DNA from: Brumimicrobium aurantiacum | Lineage (GTDB): Bacteria; Bacteroidota; Bacteroidia; Flavobacteriales_D; Crocinitomicaceae | Length of the DNA: 64,000 nt | Direction: 5' to 3' | Assembly: GCF_003402975.1 (NCBI RefSeq) | Contig: NZ_QURB01000002.1 | Location: 526,995-590,994, forward strand | Shown: piece by piece, positions 1 to 10,118 of the stretch | How the letters are laid out: every line of letters starts with the position of its first letter | How positions within the stretch are numbered: position 1 is the first letter of the stretch | Translations under genes and position numbers: made by a program | Notes under the pieces: generated by a model | Told to the model about the DNA's origin: nothing | Seen by the model: only the letters and a program-made list of their open reading frames with translations | Database searches by the model: none

Positions 1-481
1 AAATCATATTTTCAGGATCTGGAGTTCGAGATAAAAACCCGACAGTTATTCCAAGATTTTTGAGTGTGTAGGCTACAGCTTTTGAAGCGCCTCCTGTTCC
101 TAAAATTAAAGCTCTTTCATGTACATTCCTTAAGAAAGGCTTGATGGATTGTCCAAACCCAAAAGCATCTGTATTGTGTCCAATTGAACGACCATCTTTA
201 AAACGAATACAGTTTACTGCACCGATGACTTTTGCTTCTGGACTTAACTCATCAAGAAAAGGAATGACAGTTTGTTTATATGGAATGGTTACACTTACAC
301 CTGTAAATTGTTTTCCGGCAGTTTGAAACCACGTTTTTACTGAATTTTCGTCTTCCAACTCAATGTTTTCAAAAGTAGCATTCAATTTTTCTGCTTTGAA
401 TTTATCTGTAAAAAAATCCTTAGAAAACGAATGTCCAAGGGTTTTACCTAACAAACCAAATTGCTGAACTTGCTTTTCCAT
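1..481 (-). CDS. aroE: Shikimate dehydrogenase, C-terminus cut by window edge
   Basis: This gene reads leftward from an ATG at 481-479 and runs off the window start, so about 160 N-terminal residues are visible. They contain the shikimate-binding GHSFSKDFF near residue 15, VSVTIPYKQ with the catalytic lysine of the family, VNCI, GHNTDAFGF and the start of the NADP-binding GTGGASKA loop. The family reduces 3-dehydroshikimate to shikimate with NADPH in the cytoplasm, in the chorismate pathway. The start codon lies only 2 nt after the stop of the DUF368 gene, so the gene is probably the last of a rhodanese-DUF368-aroE operon. The motifs make the identification secure. Confidence 0.95.
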   Translation of the reverse strand, partial: MEKQVQQFGLLGKTLGHSFSKDFFTDKFKAEKLNATFENIELEDENSVKTWFQTAGKQFTGVSVTIPYKQTVIPFLDELSPEAKVIGAVNCIRFKDGRSIGHNTDAFGFGQSIKPFLRNVHERALILGTGGASKAVAYTLKNLGITVGFLSRTPDPENMI

Positions 482-483
482 AA

Positions 484-1425
484 TTATGCTTTCTTACTTT
501 TATTTCCGAAGCGGTCCAAAAGGAAAACTATTAAATAACCAACCACAGCTAAAAGGATCACTGAAGTTAATTGTGCGTCACCGATGAAGTTTTCTGGTAA
601 AACATTTACCATCATCCAATCTTCCTTTCCATCTGAATGAACAACAATAGGCTCTTCCCCAATAGGATTTTTCCAAGGCCAAATTTTCAATAAGGATCCG
701 ATTAAAAATCCTGACAATACAGCCAATACAAGGTTTTTATAGTTTTCGTAAAGGAATTTCAGTAATTTACTAAATGATAAAATACCCACTAAACATCCTA
801 AGCAAAACAAACCAATTATTGTAAAATCTAAATTTTTCAGTCCTTCGATAATCATTCCGTAAGAACCCAATAATACCAAAATAAAGGCGCCACTAATTCC
901 AGGAAGTATCATAGCACAGATGGCGATTGCACCACTTAAAACAACATACCAAAGGTCTCCTCCACTTGCTACAACATGCACAGTTGAAATATAACCAGCA
1001 ACAGCAGTTCCTACTATGAGTCCTATGACATTCACCACATTCCATTTACTCACTGTTTTTAAAATCAATTGAGCGCTAGCAATGATCAAACCGAAAAAGA
1101 AAGCCCACAATAAAACAGGATATTCTACTAAAAAGAATGTAACTACTTTTGCTAAAGACATTACACTAACGCCTATTCCAAGGATCAATGCAACAAAGAA
1201 ATTACCATTTACATGATTCCAAAAAGATGAAAATCCTTCATCTTTAAGCTTTTTTAATGCGGCAAGATTTATGTTACTGATGCTAGTAATCAGTTCCTCA
1301 TAAATCCCCGTAATAAAAGCGATTGTTCCTCCAGATACACCTGGTATTACATCTGCTGCTCCCATGGCCAAACCACGTAAGCTAATTCCTCCCAATTGCG
1401 GAAGTGACCTTGATTTCTTTTCCAT
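484..1425 (-). CDS. DUF368 polyprenyl-phosphate transporter family membrane protein
   Basis: A 313-residue integral membrane protein with about eight hydrophobic segments. It carries the two half-repeats typical of DUF368: GAADVIPGVSGGT at residues 22-34 and a second ILPGISGAF near residue 175. DUF368 proteins have been described as flippases that return undecaprenyl phosphate across the membrane for wall and glycan synthesis (the PopT group). That role is family knowledge and is not shown here. The start codon overlaps the rhodanese stop by 1 nt and aroE follows after 2 nt, which suggests translational coupling. A link to the polysaccharide cluster 40 kb away is possible but only inferred. 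Confidence 0.88.
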   Translation of the reverse strand: MEKKSRSLPQLGGISLRGLAMGAADVIPGVSGGTIAFITGIYEELITSISNINLAALKKLKDEGFSSFWNHVNGNFFVALILGIGVSVMSLAKVVTFFLVEYPVLLWAFFFGLIIASAQLILKTVSKWNVVNVIGLIVGTAVAGYISTVHVVASGGDLWYVVLSGAIAICAMILPGISGAFILVLLGSYGMIIEGLKNLDFTIIGLFCLGCLVGILSFSKLLKFLYENYKNLVLAVLSGFLIGSLLKIWPWKNPIGEEPIVVHSDGKEDWMMVNVLPENFIGDAQLTSVILLAVVGYLIVFLLDRFGNKSKKA

Positions 1426-1748
1426 TAAACTTCTATTGATTGATCAACTTCTTCAGCATATGCTGTAACACCGCCGGTAATGATAGCGATATCTCTAAAA
1501 TCATGGTTTGCACACAAGAAATTGGCAATAGCCTCTGCCCTTTTACCAGATCGACAGATAACATAAGTTGTTTTGGTATTATCTAACTCATTTGCACGTG
1601 AAGGAATTTCACCCATTGGAATATGTGTACAATCAAGGTGTCCAATTTCATATTCATAAGGTTCACGAACATCTAACAGAGTAAAAGACTCTTTATTCTC
1701 AATAGCATGCGCTAATTCTTGTGCAGTTATTTCTTTCATGGGTTTCAT
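1425..1748 (-). CDS. Rhodanese-like domain protein
   Basis: A single-domain rhodanese of 107 residues. It has LLDVREPYEYEIGHL at residues 24-38 and an active loop ICRSGKRA with the catalytic Cys65. Such proteins carry persulfide sulfur or act as small redox/sulfur-relay proteins in the cytoplasm, and the substrate cannot be read from sequence. No signal peptide is seen. The start could equally be Met4, giving the tighter beginning MKEITAQEL. It is the first gene of the leftward rhodanese-DUF368-aroE run. The AT-rich gap at 1749-1917 separates it from the divergent peptidase. Confidence 0.9.
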   Translation of the reverse strand: MKPMKEITAQELAHAIENKESFTLLDVREPYEYEIGHLDCTHIPMGEIPSRANELDNTKTTYVICRSGKRAEAIANFLCANHDFRDIAIITGGVTAYAEEVDQSIEV

Positions 1749-1917
1749 TCAAATAAAAATTCTCCGTAAAATTAGAAAAAAAACAATCAATTGCGAATAG
1801 TCAATTATATAATAACTATTACAAATTTTACTTAGATGTAAAAAATCAAATTCCACCATTCGTAATTCTACCATTCGTAATTCATAATTGATTTATATCT
1901 TTATAAAAAATTAAACA

Positions 1918-2997
1918 ATGAGTAAAGCAATAACATCAGAAAGCAAAGACTTTTTAAAGAAATACTTAAACAATGCAGCACCAACAGGTTTTGAAGCTCC
2001 AGGACAAAAAATGTGGTTGGAATACATCAAACCTTACATTGATGATTATATGGTAGACAACTATGGAACTGTGGTTGGAATCATCAATCCTGAAGCAAAA
2101 TACAAGGTTGTCATTGAAGCACACGCCGATGAAATTTCTTGGTTTGTACATTACATTACCGATGATGGTTTTATTTATGTTCGAAGAAATGGAGGTTCTG
2201 ACCATATGATTGCACCATCAAAACGCGTGAATATTCACACAGATAAAGGAATAGTAAAAGCTGTTTTTGGTTGGCCAGCTATTCACACTCGTCACGAAAA
2301 TGATCCAAAACCAAGTTTAAAAAACATCACTTTAGATTGTGGATGTAGTGACAAGGAGGAAGTAGAGAAATTAGGTGTACATGTAGGTTGTGTTGTCACT
2401 TTCGAGGACGACTTTATGATTTTAAACGAAAAGCGCTATGTTGGACGCGCTTTAGACAATCGTGTTGGTGGATTTATGATTGCACAAGTTGCCAGAATGT
2501 TGAAGGAAACAAACACTGAATTACCTTTTGGTTTATATATTGTAAATTCTGTTCAAGAAGAAATTGGACTGCGTGGTGCACAAATGATAGCACAAAAAAT
2601 AAAGCCTGATGTGGCCATTATCACTGATGTTTGTCACGACACCAACACGCCGATGATCAATAAAAAAGAGCAAGGAGACTTAAAAGGTGGAAAAGGTCCC
2701 GTCTTAACGTATGGTCCAGCGGTTCAAAACAATTTATTGAAATTGATTATAGAAGCTGCAGAAAAAGAAGAAATTCCGTTCCAACGTTTGGCTGCATCTC
2801 GCGCCACAGGAACAGATACTGATGCTTTTGCTTATAGTAATGAAGGTGTTCCAGCTGCTTTAATCTCCTTACCCATTCGCTACATGCACACGACAGTTGA
2901 GATGACACACGAAGAAGATGTAGCCAATACCATAAAGTTGATTCTAGCTTCGATTAAGAAAATTGAAAACAATCAAGACTTCAGGTATTTTAAATAA
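1918..2997 (+). CDS. M42 family glutamyl/leucyl-type metallo-aminopeptidase
   Basis: A 359-residue cytoplasmic co-catalytic zinc aminopeptidase of the M42 (FrvX/PepA) family. All expected ligands are present: His69 in EAHADE, Asp180 in ALDNRVGG, the catalytic pair Glu214-Glu215 in QEEIGLRGA, Asp237 in ITDVCHD and His324 in RYMHTTVE. These enzymes trim N-terminal residues from peptides and often form dodecameric tetrahedra. Length matches the family and the ATG start gives a normal N-terminus. A strong terminator follows 22 nt downstream, so the gene is probably monocistronic. Confidence 0.93.
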   Translation: MSKAITSESKDFLKKYLNNAAPTGFEAPGQKMWLEYIKPYIDDYMVDNYGTVVGIINPEAKYKVVIEAHADEISWFVHYITDDGFIYVRRNGGSDHMIAPSKRVNIHTDKGIVKAVFGWPAIHTRHENDPKPSLKNITLDCGCSDKEEVEKLGVHVGCVVTFEDDFMILNEKRYVGRALDNRVGGFMIAQVARMLKETNTELPFGLYIVNSVQEEIGLRGAQMIAQKIKPDVAIITDVCHDTNTPMINKKEQGDLKGGKGPVLTYGPAVQNNLLKLIIEAAEKEEIPFQRLAASRATGTDTDAFAYSNEGVPAALISLPIRYMHTTVEMTHEEDVANTIKLILASIKKIENNQDFRYFK

Positions 2998-3019
2998 AAA
3001 ATAATCTTTTTTAATGTCG

Positions 3020-3052
3020 CCGAGTGATTCTTTTGAGTTACTCGGTTTTTTT
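3020..3052 (+). terminator. Rho-independent terminator after the M42 peptidase
   Basis: CCGAGTGA pairs with TTACTCGG around a ten-base loop and is followed by seven T. It sits 22 nt after the stop of the peptidase gene and fits intrinsic termination of that transcript. Confidence 0.85.
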
Positions 3053-3555
3053 GTAATTAAAATGGAATACATAGCAATCGGAAAACATCTATTGATCAAA
3101 CACTACCTGAAATCCATTACTTTGAAAACCACTTTATATTGTTAACGGGCAAACAAAAGTTTGATATAATTTTATTAAGTCAATACTATTAAATTTAGAT
3201 TGTAAGAAAAGTGATTCTTGGGTTATTATTCAACAGGTGAGATGAAACTTAAAAAGCAAGTAGATAAACTCAAAAGAATAGATTATTTATTGAGTCTTCT
3301 TCAGATTCTAGAGGCAAATTGAACATTCTTTTGTGGTAGCCTATCATCTCAACAAATAATTCCTTTCTACGAAGTTGTTTTTAACTTTTATTTCCTCAAA
3401 GATTGTTGTTGGTCAGTATTTTCTAAAAGTTTAAATTTTATTACTATATTGTAAACTGTTTATATTTCAATTAGATAACCCATAAATCCGGATTCTTTAC
3501 CTGATTACTTGAGTTATTATTTTCTGAAGAAAACTTTTTTAAATAAAAACTACTG
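3053..3555. other. 500-bp gap without an intact gene; possible gene debris
   Basis: No frame here is open for more than about 35 codons. Two short stretches look like debris. One at about 3062-3145 begins MEYIAIGKHLL before a stop. The other, at about 3225-3320, encodes a lysine/leucine-rich piece (MKLKKQVDKLKR) resembling the linker of AraC-type regulators. Both likenesses are weak. The end of the stretch must hold the promoter of the hybrid kinase gene. Confidence 0.35.
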
Positions 3556-6500
3556 ATGAAAGAACCTAAAATACCAAAAAACGAGTCGGAACGGCTAAAA
3601 GAGTTGGAAAGCCATCAAATAATTGGGCTTGACGAAAATCCGGATTTTGATTTTATTACTTCAATGGCGGCTGAAATTTGTGGTGTAAAAGTATCGCTGA
3701 TTAGTCTTATTACTGAGGACAAACAATGGTTTCTTTCCCACTATGGTATCGATATTAAAGAAACACTAAAAAAGTATTCTTTTTGCGCACACGCCATCAA
3801 CACCCCTAATAGCCCTTTTATAATAGAGGATGCTCGTAGTGATGAAAGGTTTCATGACAACCCTTTTACCGCTGGCGACCCACACATTGTTTTCTATGTT
3901 GGTATTCCTTTAGTTACAGCCAATGGCTACCCGCTCGGTTCTTTATGTGCTATCGATGACACTCCAAAAAAGCTAAACAAATTGCAGTTGGAGAAGCTTA
4001 AAAAATTAGCAAAACAGACTGTTAACCTGATTGAAAGTAGAAAAAAAAGCATAAAACTTGATAACTTAAATACTGAATTAGAGAAGAAGAATAAATTGCT
4101 TTTAGAAACACAAAAAGCAAACAATATAGGTATATGGGAGTTAGATATAGCAACAGGTAAGACTATTTGGTCTGATTTTGTATACAAAATTCATGAAGTA
4201 CCTATGGACTTTGACCATAACAAAGTAAAGGCCATAGAATTTTACCATCCTGATTACAGGCCTATTATTTCAAATGCCATTACAGAATGTATTTCTAAAG
4301 ACAAATCTTTTATTATAACTTGTCAAATTATTACCGCTAAAGATAGGTTAATATGGGTAAAAGTCACAGGAAGAAAAGTAGACAATAAGCTGATCGGAAG
4401 TTTTCAGGATATTTCTGACTTAAAGAAGAATGAAATACGATATAAATTTGTACTTGAAGGTACTAATGTTGGTATCTGGAAATGGAATATCCAAACAAAT
4501 GAGACTGTTTTTAATGAACGATGGGCTGAAATGATTGGATACACGATCGAAGAACTCGCACCAATCAGCATTGAAACTTGGCGAAAGTTTTGTCATCCAG
4601 ACGACCTCAAAGAATCAGAACGAAAACTTCAAGACTGTTTCGAAAAAAAGACAGAATTCTATGAGATTGAACTTCGCATGACACACAAAAATGGTAATTT
4701 GGTTTGGGTTTATGATAGAGGTAAGGTTATTGAATGGACAAAAGACGGTAAACCTTTAATGATGTATGGTACACATCAGGACATCACCAAACGTAAGTTA
4801 GCAGAAAAGGCCATTAAAAAATCTGAGAAGTTTTTACGTGATACGCTCAATGGACTAACAGAGCACATTGTTGTATTGAATGATCAAGGAGAAATTATAC
4901 TTACCAATAAAGCCTACAAAAAGTTCGGAGAGCGTAATGGAGTCGATTCCAAGACAACAATAGAAGGTGTCAATTACATTCAAATATGTGAAGATGCAAT
5001 AGGAGATTTTTCAAAAGGAGCAACTCCTTTTGCGAATGGGATTAAAGATGTTTTATCAGGTAAACGAAAGTATTTCGAGATGGAATATCCATGTCATTCA
5101 CCTATTGAAAAAAGATGGTTTTTAGGTCGTGTAACACCTATTCAGATTGAAGGAAAAATGCACGCAGTAATCACCCACAAAAACATTACTACCACAAAAC
5201 AGAATCATACTAAACTACTACAAACAAAAATGTTAGTTGAAGAAAGAGAAACGAAGTATAATATTTTGGTTGAAAATATGGAGACGGGTCTTTTTTTACA
5301 TGACGCGAGTACACAAGTTATATTTTCTAACGCAGCTGCATCAAAAATTACAGGCTTATCAAAAGACCAACTCATTGGAAAAAAAGCAATAGATCCTGCG
5401 TGGTCCTTTAAAAGGCTTGATGGCTCAGACATACCCTTAGAAGAATATCCTGTAAATAAATGTATTAAATCGAAAAAACAAATAAAAGATTACAAATTAG
5501 GGATTAATATTCCAGGTAGTAAGAACCTTAAGTGGGTGTCTATTAACGCTGTCCCTGTTTTAGATTCGAAGGATAAAATATTATACATTTCGATTACTGC
5601 TCTCGACATTACAGAACGTTTATTCAATGAAAAAGAATTAAAAAAATCTAAGGAAAGAGCCGAAGAATCAGAGTTTAGATTGAAGCTAGCTTCAAAATCG
5701 GCATTGTTAGGGATTTGGGACTGGAACATTATTGATAACCAACTCATATGGGACGACCAAATGTATAAACTCTATGGATTGAATAAGTCTACTACAGAAG
5801 ATACAATAGTTGATTTATGGTTAAATCGACTGCATTCAGATGATAAAGAAAGTGCTTTTCAAGAATTAACAGCAGCGGTAAATGGGGAAAAAGACTTCGA
5901 CACCTCCTATAGGGTCATTCACCCCGATGGTAAAACAGTGTATATAAAAGCAAATGGTATAGTGTTGAAAAACGATTTAGGCCATGCAGAAAGAATCATT
6001 GGTGTAAACCGTGATATAACTGCAAAAAAGCTCAAAGAAATTGAACTAAAAAAATCAAAAGAAAAAGCTGAAAAAAGTAAACAAAATTTAATTAAAATTA
6101 ATAATGAACTCAAGCGAACTCAAAAGTTACTTGAACAAACTGAAGAGGTCGCAAATATTGGGGCTTGGGAATTTGATCTTGTTTCAAACACAATCAAAAT
6201 AAGTAAAACAACTTATGCTATTTTCGAATTATCTAAAGATACTGTGTTAACTCCAAGTACCGAAATACCACTTTATAGAGAAGGAATTGAAAAAGGTAAA
6301 ATTTCAGATGTACTAAGGGAGCGTTTTAAGCATGTGAGCCATTTTGACGATGAAATACAACTAGTTACCTTTGAAAAAAATATTATTTGGGTGAGGATAA
6401 TAGGATTATCAGAAATAAAAGACGGAAAATGTATTAGGTTTTACGGTACTTTACAAGACATTTCAGAACAAAAGAAGAATGAGCTAGACATAAAAAGGTA

Positions 6501-7983
6501 CTCTCAAATATTTGAAGATTCATTGAATGAAGTATACCTATTTGATTCAGAAAGTTTCAAATTTATTCAAGTTAATCAAGCCAGTATAGAAAACATCGGT
6601 TTTTCAAGTGATGAATTATTGGACATGACACCATTTGATATCAACCCTGAATATTCACTTGAAAGTTTCAAGGAACTGATACAGCCACTTTACACCAAAA
6701 CCAAGGGTATTATTGTATTTGAATCTGTTCATCAGCGTAAAGACAAATCACTATACAATGTTGAAGTACATCTTCAACTCATGAAACTCGATAAAAAAAA
6801 TGTTTTCGTTGCCATTATTAATGACATCACCGACCGAATACAATTGAGGAAAGAAATAAAAGCCAAAGAAGTAGCAGAAGAAAGCGACCGTTTAAAATCT
6901 GCTTTTTTATCTAACATGTCTCATGAAATTCGTACACCATTGAATGCAATACTTGGTTTTTCAAGTTTACTTAAAAAGAAGAACTTATCTGAAGAGAAAA
7001 AAGACCAATATTTAGAATATATTGAATCAGGTGGTAAAAACCTACTAAACCTCATTTCAGACATTGTTGATTTATCGAAATTAGATGCGAATCAACTTAA
7101 TATACTTAATGAAACTTTTAGTCTTAATAAACTCATAAATCATTTACATGAAAAATTTAAAGTAATAAATACCAAATCTTCTTGTGAAATTATTGCGCAC
7201 AAAGGTTTAGATGAAGCTAAAAGCAGTATTGTTTCGGATGAAAATCGATTGTCTCAAATACTCTCTAACCTACTTGAAAATGCAATAAAATTTACCGAAG
7301 AAGGCAAGATAGAATTTGGGTATGTTCTGAAAGGAGAAGTACTTGAGTTTTATGTTAAAGATGATGGTATTGGAATTAGTGAAGAAGACCAAGCGTTTAT
7401 TTTTGAAAGGTTTAGGCAAGTTGAAGACGATTATACAAAATCTAAACCTGGAACGGGTCTAGGATTAGCAATATCGAAAAATTTAACAGAATTACTAGGA
7501 GGAAAAATTTGGATAGAATCAGAGCTCAACAAAGGAGCTACCTTCCGATTTACTATTCCATATAATCAAGCCAAAGAAATAATAGATTCAAATAATAGCA
7601 CTGAAATTAATTCAGTTTTAAGCACTGATAAAACAATTCTAATTGCCGAAGATCAAGCTATTAATTTCTTGTTTATCAAAGCATTATTGGAGGAACACGA
7701 TTATAAAATTATTCGTGCAAAAAATGGATTAGAAGCGATTGATATATTTCTAAATAACAATACAATTGACTTAATTATTATGGATATTGGAATGCCTAAA
7801 ATGGATGGTTTGGAAGCTACAGAAAAAATTAGAGAAACAAATCAAGACATTCCAATCATTGCAGTAACAGGTTATGCAATGGAAGAGGAAAAAAAGAAAA
7901 TACGGGAAGCGGGATGTGATTATTATTTATCAAAACCAATCGCAGAAAATAAACTTTTAGAAATTTTAAAAAAACACTTGTAA
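3556..7983 (+). CDS. Hybrid sensor histidine kinase: GAF, seven PAS, HisKA, HATPase, receiver
   Basis: A 1475-residue hybrid kinase without an obvious signal peptide or membrane segment, so probably a soluble sensor. An N-terminal GAF domain (about residues 20-165) is followed by seven PAS/PAC units. Each is recognised by a closing D-I-[ST] motif such as QDISDLKK, QDITKRK, LDITERL, RDITAKK, QDISEQK and NDITDRI. The kinase core has the H-box SHEIRTPLN with phospho-acceptor His1123, the N-box NLLENAIKF, and G-boxes DDGIGIS and GTGLGLA. A C-terminal receiver domain (about 1360-1475) has phospho-acceptor Asp1410 in MDIGMP and the conserved Lys in SKP. A phosphorelay to a separate HPt protein is expected but none is encoded nearby. 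The ligands cannot be read from sequence. Confidence 0.93.
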   Translation: MKEPKIPKNESERLKELESHQIIGLDENPDFDFITSMAAEICGVKVSLISLITEDKQWFLSHYGIDIKETLKKYSFCAHAINTPNSPFIIEDARSDERFHDNPFTAGDPHIVFYVGIPLVTANGYPLGSLCAIDDTPKKLNKLQLEKLKKLAKQTVNLIESRKKSIKLDNLNTELEKKNKLLLETQKANNIGIWELDIATGKTIWSDFVYKIHEVPMDFDHNKVKAIEFYHPDYRPIISNAITECISKDKSFIITCQIITAKDRLIWVKVTGRKVDNKLIGSFQDISDLKKNEIRYKFVLEGTNVGIWKWNIQTNETVFNERWAEMIGYTIEELAPISIETWRKFCHPDDLKESERKLQDCFEKKTEFYEIELRMTHKNGNLVWVYDRGKVIEWTKDGKPLMMYGTHQDITKRKLAEKAIKKSEKFLRDTLNGLTEHIVVLNDQGEIILTNKAYKKFGERNGVDSKTTIEGVNYIQICEDAIGDFSKGATPFANGIKDVLSGKRKYFEMEYPCHSPIEKRWFLGRVTPIQIEGKMHAVITHKNITTTKQNHTKLLQTKMLVEERETKYNILVENMETGLFLHDASTQVIFSNAAASKITGLSKDQLIGKKAIDPAWSFKRLDGSDIPLEEYPVNKCIKSKKQIKDYKLGINIPGSKNLKWVSINAVPVLDSKDKILYISITALDITERLFNEKELKKSKERAEESEFRLKLASKSALLGIWDWNIIDNQLIWDDQMYKLYGLNKSTTEDTIVDLWLNRLHSDDKESAFQELTAAVNGEKDFDTSYRVIHPDGKTVYIKANGIVLKNDLGHAERIIGVNRDITAKKLKEIELKKSKEKAEKSKQNLIKINNELKRTQKLLEQTEEVANIGAWEFDLVSNTIKISKTTYAIFELSKDTVLTPSTEIPLYREGIEKGKISDVLRERFKHVSHFDDEIQLVTFEKNIIWVRIIGLSEIKDGKCIRFYGTLQDISEQKKNELDIKRYSQIFEDSLNEVYLFDSESFKFIQVNQASIENIGFSSDELLDMTPFDINPEYSLESFKELIQPLYTKTKGIIVFESVHQRKDKSLYNVEVHLQLMKLDKKNVFVAIINDITDRIQLRKEIKAKEVAEESDRLKSAFLSNMSHEIRTPLNAILGFSSLLKKKNLSEEKKDQYLEYIESGGKNLLNLISDIVDLSKLDANQLNILNETFSLNKLINHLHEKFKVINTKSSCEIIAHKGLDEAKSSIVSDENRLSQILSNLLENAIKFTEEGKIEFGYVLKGEVLEFYVKDDGIGISEEDQAFIFERFRQVEDDYTKSKPGTGLGLAISKNLTELLGGKIWIESELNKGATFRFTIPYNQAKEIIDSNNSTEINSVLSTDKTILIAEDQAINFLFIKALLEEHDYKIIRAKNGLEAIDIFLNNNTIDLIIMDIGMPKMDGLEATEKIRETNQDIPIIAVTGYAMEEEKKKIREAGCDYYLSKPIAENKLLEILKKHL

Positions 7984-8020
7984 TAGACTAATTAAAACCA
8001 AGGGTGAATTTAAACGATCT

Positions 8021-8965
8021 AAAATTTTATTTGTTAAAAAAATATGCAATCGGCTTGACCGAAGATTGGGAAAACAATCGTTTCAGTTTTCTAATTTTAT
8101 TAAATTTCGATTAACATTCCAAAAAGAGACGAAGTATACTTTTTACAATAAATCGAAACTATAAACAAAGTGTATTTAGCTTGAAATCCAAAACTTTGAA
8201 AACAACTTTAATTTCCCAGGCCGAAGAACCACGATTTACAAAGCTGGAAGAATGCTAAATCATACCCTTACTAACAACCCGAAAGTAAACTGTGAATTCG
8301 CGATTTATTGGAAAGACATTACGGTAAGGCAAGAATGCCAAGTTTTAGAAAAAAAAGCTCTAAATAAGCACGTTTTAAATAAAAACATTCGGGACATAAG
8401 TTAACTACATATTGATGAGATTCATGAAGAAGTCTTCGGGTATTCAACACAAATTGATCCATTAAAGTATACAGGTAAAGTGGTCAAAAAAAATGACCTC
8501 AACGCAAAACACGATGGCGAAATACTTCAAGAGCCTATTGACTCAATAGAACAAGGTTATATTTATCAAATTCTTATCGATAACTCACACGAAGAAGATT
8601 TAGTTATGGATATTCGTGTTCCAGTGGTTGGTGAAGTTTTGGATTTTGTCTATCTTAAATATAGAAATATATCTGAACGTTTTAAAAATACAACCGTTGA
8701 CACGAAAATTAAAAAGACATCTGAAATTTTCACAGACGGAGAAATAAAATTATTGAATGCCTATTGTAAGCAACTAAAATTGGAATACGGAGAACTTGAC
8801 GTGTTGAGAGATAAACACAACAACAAAATATATATCGTAGATGTGAACAATACACCTTATGGTCCTCCCGCAAATACGTCAAAACAAAATTCAATATTTG
8901 CTATTCGTGAAATTTCAAAATGCTTAAAAAAGTATTCTCCTACTAATCAAGCAAAGCAGAAATAA
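8021..8965 (+). pseudogene. Decayed ATP-grasp domain protein with three in-frame stops
   Basis: One reading frame can be followed through the whole region without any frameshift. It is interrupted by TAA at 8162-8164, TAG at 8177-8179 and TAA at 8402-8404. The translated pieces match a single ATP-grasp-type protein: an early ICNRLDRRLG, a middle AIYWKDITVR, then EEVFGYSTQIDP, VKKNDLNAKHDG and the C-terminal YIVDVNNTPYGPP, which carries the metal-binding Asn of ATP-grasp enzymes. An open part starting with GTG at 8480 would encode only the last 161 residues and lacks the nucleotide-binding half. The gene follows the hybrid kinase directly. I judge it dead, and the assignment of the intact ancestor as ATP-grasp is fairly confident. 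Confidence 0.75.
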
Positions 8966-8996
8966 ATGCGCAAATAGAAACTTAAAAATTTACATT

Positions 8997-9431
8997 ATGA
9001 CAACAATAAATACCTATTTGACATTTGATGGAAATTGTGAAGAAGCTTTTAACTTTTATAAATCAGTATTTGGTGGAGACTTCGCACATATTCAAAAGTT
9101 TAAAGACATGCCAGAAAACCCAAAATTTCCAGTTGCAGCGTCTGATAAAGAAAAAATAATGCATGTTTCATATCCAATTAGCCCAAATTCAATTCTGTTG
9201 GGCAGTGACACTGGTGGAGAATGGGCTGCAAATTTCAAACAAGGGAATAATTTCTCTATTTCAATTAATGCCGACAGTAAAGAAGAAGCTGATAAAATAT
9301 TTGACGCCCTCTCAAAAAATGGAGAAATAATTATGCCTATGACTAAAACGTTTTGGGATTCTTACTTTGGAAATTTCACGGATCAATTTGGAGTTCAATG
9401 GATGGTAAGTTTTGATGAACCTAAACATTAA
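8997..9431 (+). CDS. VOC superfamily protein (PhnB/glyoxalase-like)
   Basis: A 144-residue protein opening MTTINTYLTFDGNCEEAFNF, typical of the PhnB/3-demethylubiquinone-methyltransferase-like branch of the vicinal-oxygen-chelate fold. It ends with FGNFTDQFGVQWMVSF, also typical. Members form dimers with a cupped metal site, but many in this branch have no proven reaction, and no function can be assigned. It stands alone between decayed genes and reads as intact. Confidence 0.85.
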   Translation: MTTINTYLTFDGNCEEAFNFYKSVFGGDFAHIQKFKDMPENPKFPVAASDKEKIMHVSYPISPNSILLGSDTGGEWAANFKQGNNFSISINADSKEEADKIFDALSKNGEIIMPMTKTFWDSYFGNFTDQFGVQWMVSFDEPKH

Positions 9432-9685
9432 ATGATTTAAATTTTTGACGACTTTTTGAGGCAAGGAATTATGAAATAAGTCATGCCACTGAATTGAATT
9501 TATAGTTTCGAACAACTTGGACTTCACCTTTTTAAATTTTCTAAGAACTAGAAAGAATATCCATATTTATTTCAAGAAATAAACCCTTTTCAATTGTCAC
9601 TTATTTATCTGTTAGTCTTATATTTGTAAGGAAGTTTAGAGGTCTGAATAGACACGTAATTTAAGTCACAATTACACTCCGTAAA

Positions 9686-10105
9686 TTGACAAAGTATTGC
9701 GCAATAAAATATCAAAAAAGTAGGAAACAATTCCCTTATTTATTATTGATCCTTTTTGGGTTTATTTCTTGTGAAAAAGAAACTCAGCTTGATTTCTTTA
9801 TAGAAAATCAATCTTTAAGTACAATAAATATTGAAGGGACTAATATTATTTCCTCAACGGATATTGATCAAACAATAAATCAAAAAGTACAAAAGAATGT
9901 TGCCACTTGGAGTAAACGCGGAAAACAGACAGATTATTTCGAACCAACTGCTATATTCGGTAATAACTTGATAATTACAAATGCAACGGGAGATACTTTG
10001 ATTAAAGATTACAAACTACTATCCAATTGGAATGCTAGCGTTGATGATCAAAGAACAATAGCTAGTCACGAATATGTTTTAGTAATTAGTGATACAGACT
10101 TTTAA
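9686..10105 (+). CDS. Small predicted lipoprotein of unknown function
   Basis: A 139-residue product that must begin at a TTG (9686), because no upstream ATG is in frame nearby. Residues 17-30 form a hydrophobic signal segment followed by the lipobox GFISC and charged EKE, so export and lipidation at Cys30 are expected. The rest (DFFIENQSLSTINIEG and so on) has no family I recognise. Since its neighbours on both sides are broken genes, the odd start could itself mean loss of the original 5' end. Confidence 0.55.
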   Translation: MTKYCAIKYQKSRKQFPYLLLILFGFISCEKETQLDFFIENQSLSTINIEGTNIISSTDIDQTINQKVQKNVATWSKRGKQTDYFEPTAIFGNNLIITNATGDTLIKDYKLLSNWNASVDDQRTIASHEYVLVISDTDF

Positions 10106-10118
10106 ACAAAAAATAGAA

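Noticed and set aside
3062..3145. A small gene beginning MEYIAIGKHLL
   Set aside because: It ends after 27 codons. The likeness to an S-adenosylmethionine decarboxylase start is only a few residues.
8021..8965. Stop-codon readthrough or recoding in the ATP-grasp frame
   Set aside because: Both TAA and TAG occur, there is no recognisable insertion element, and the neighbouring genes are also broken, so plain decay is simpler.
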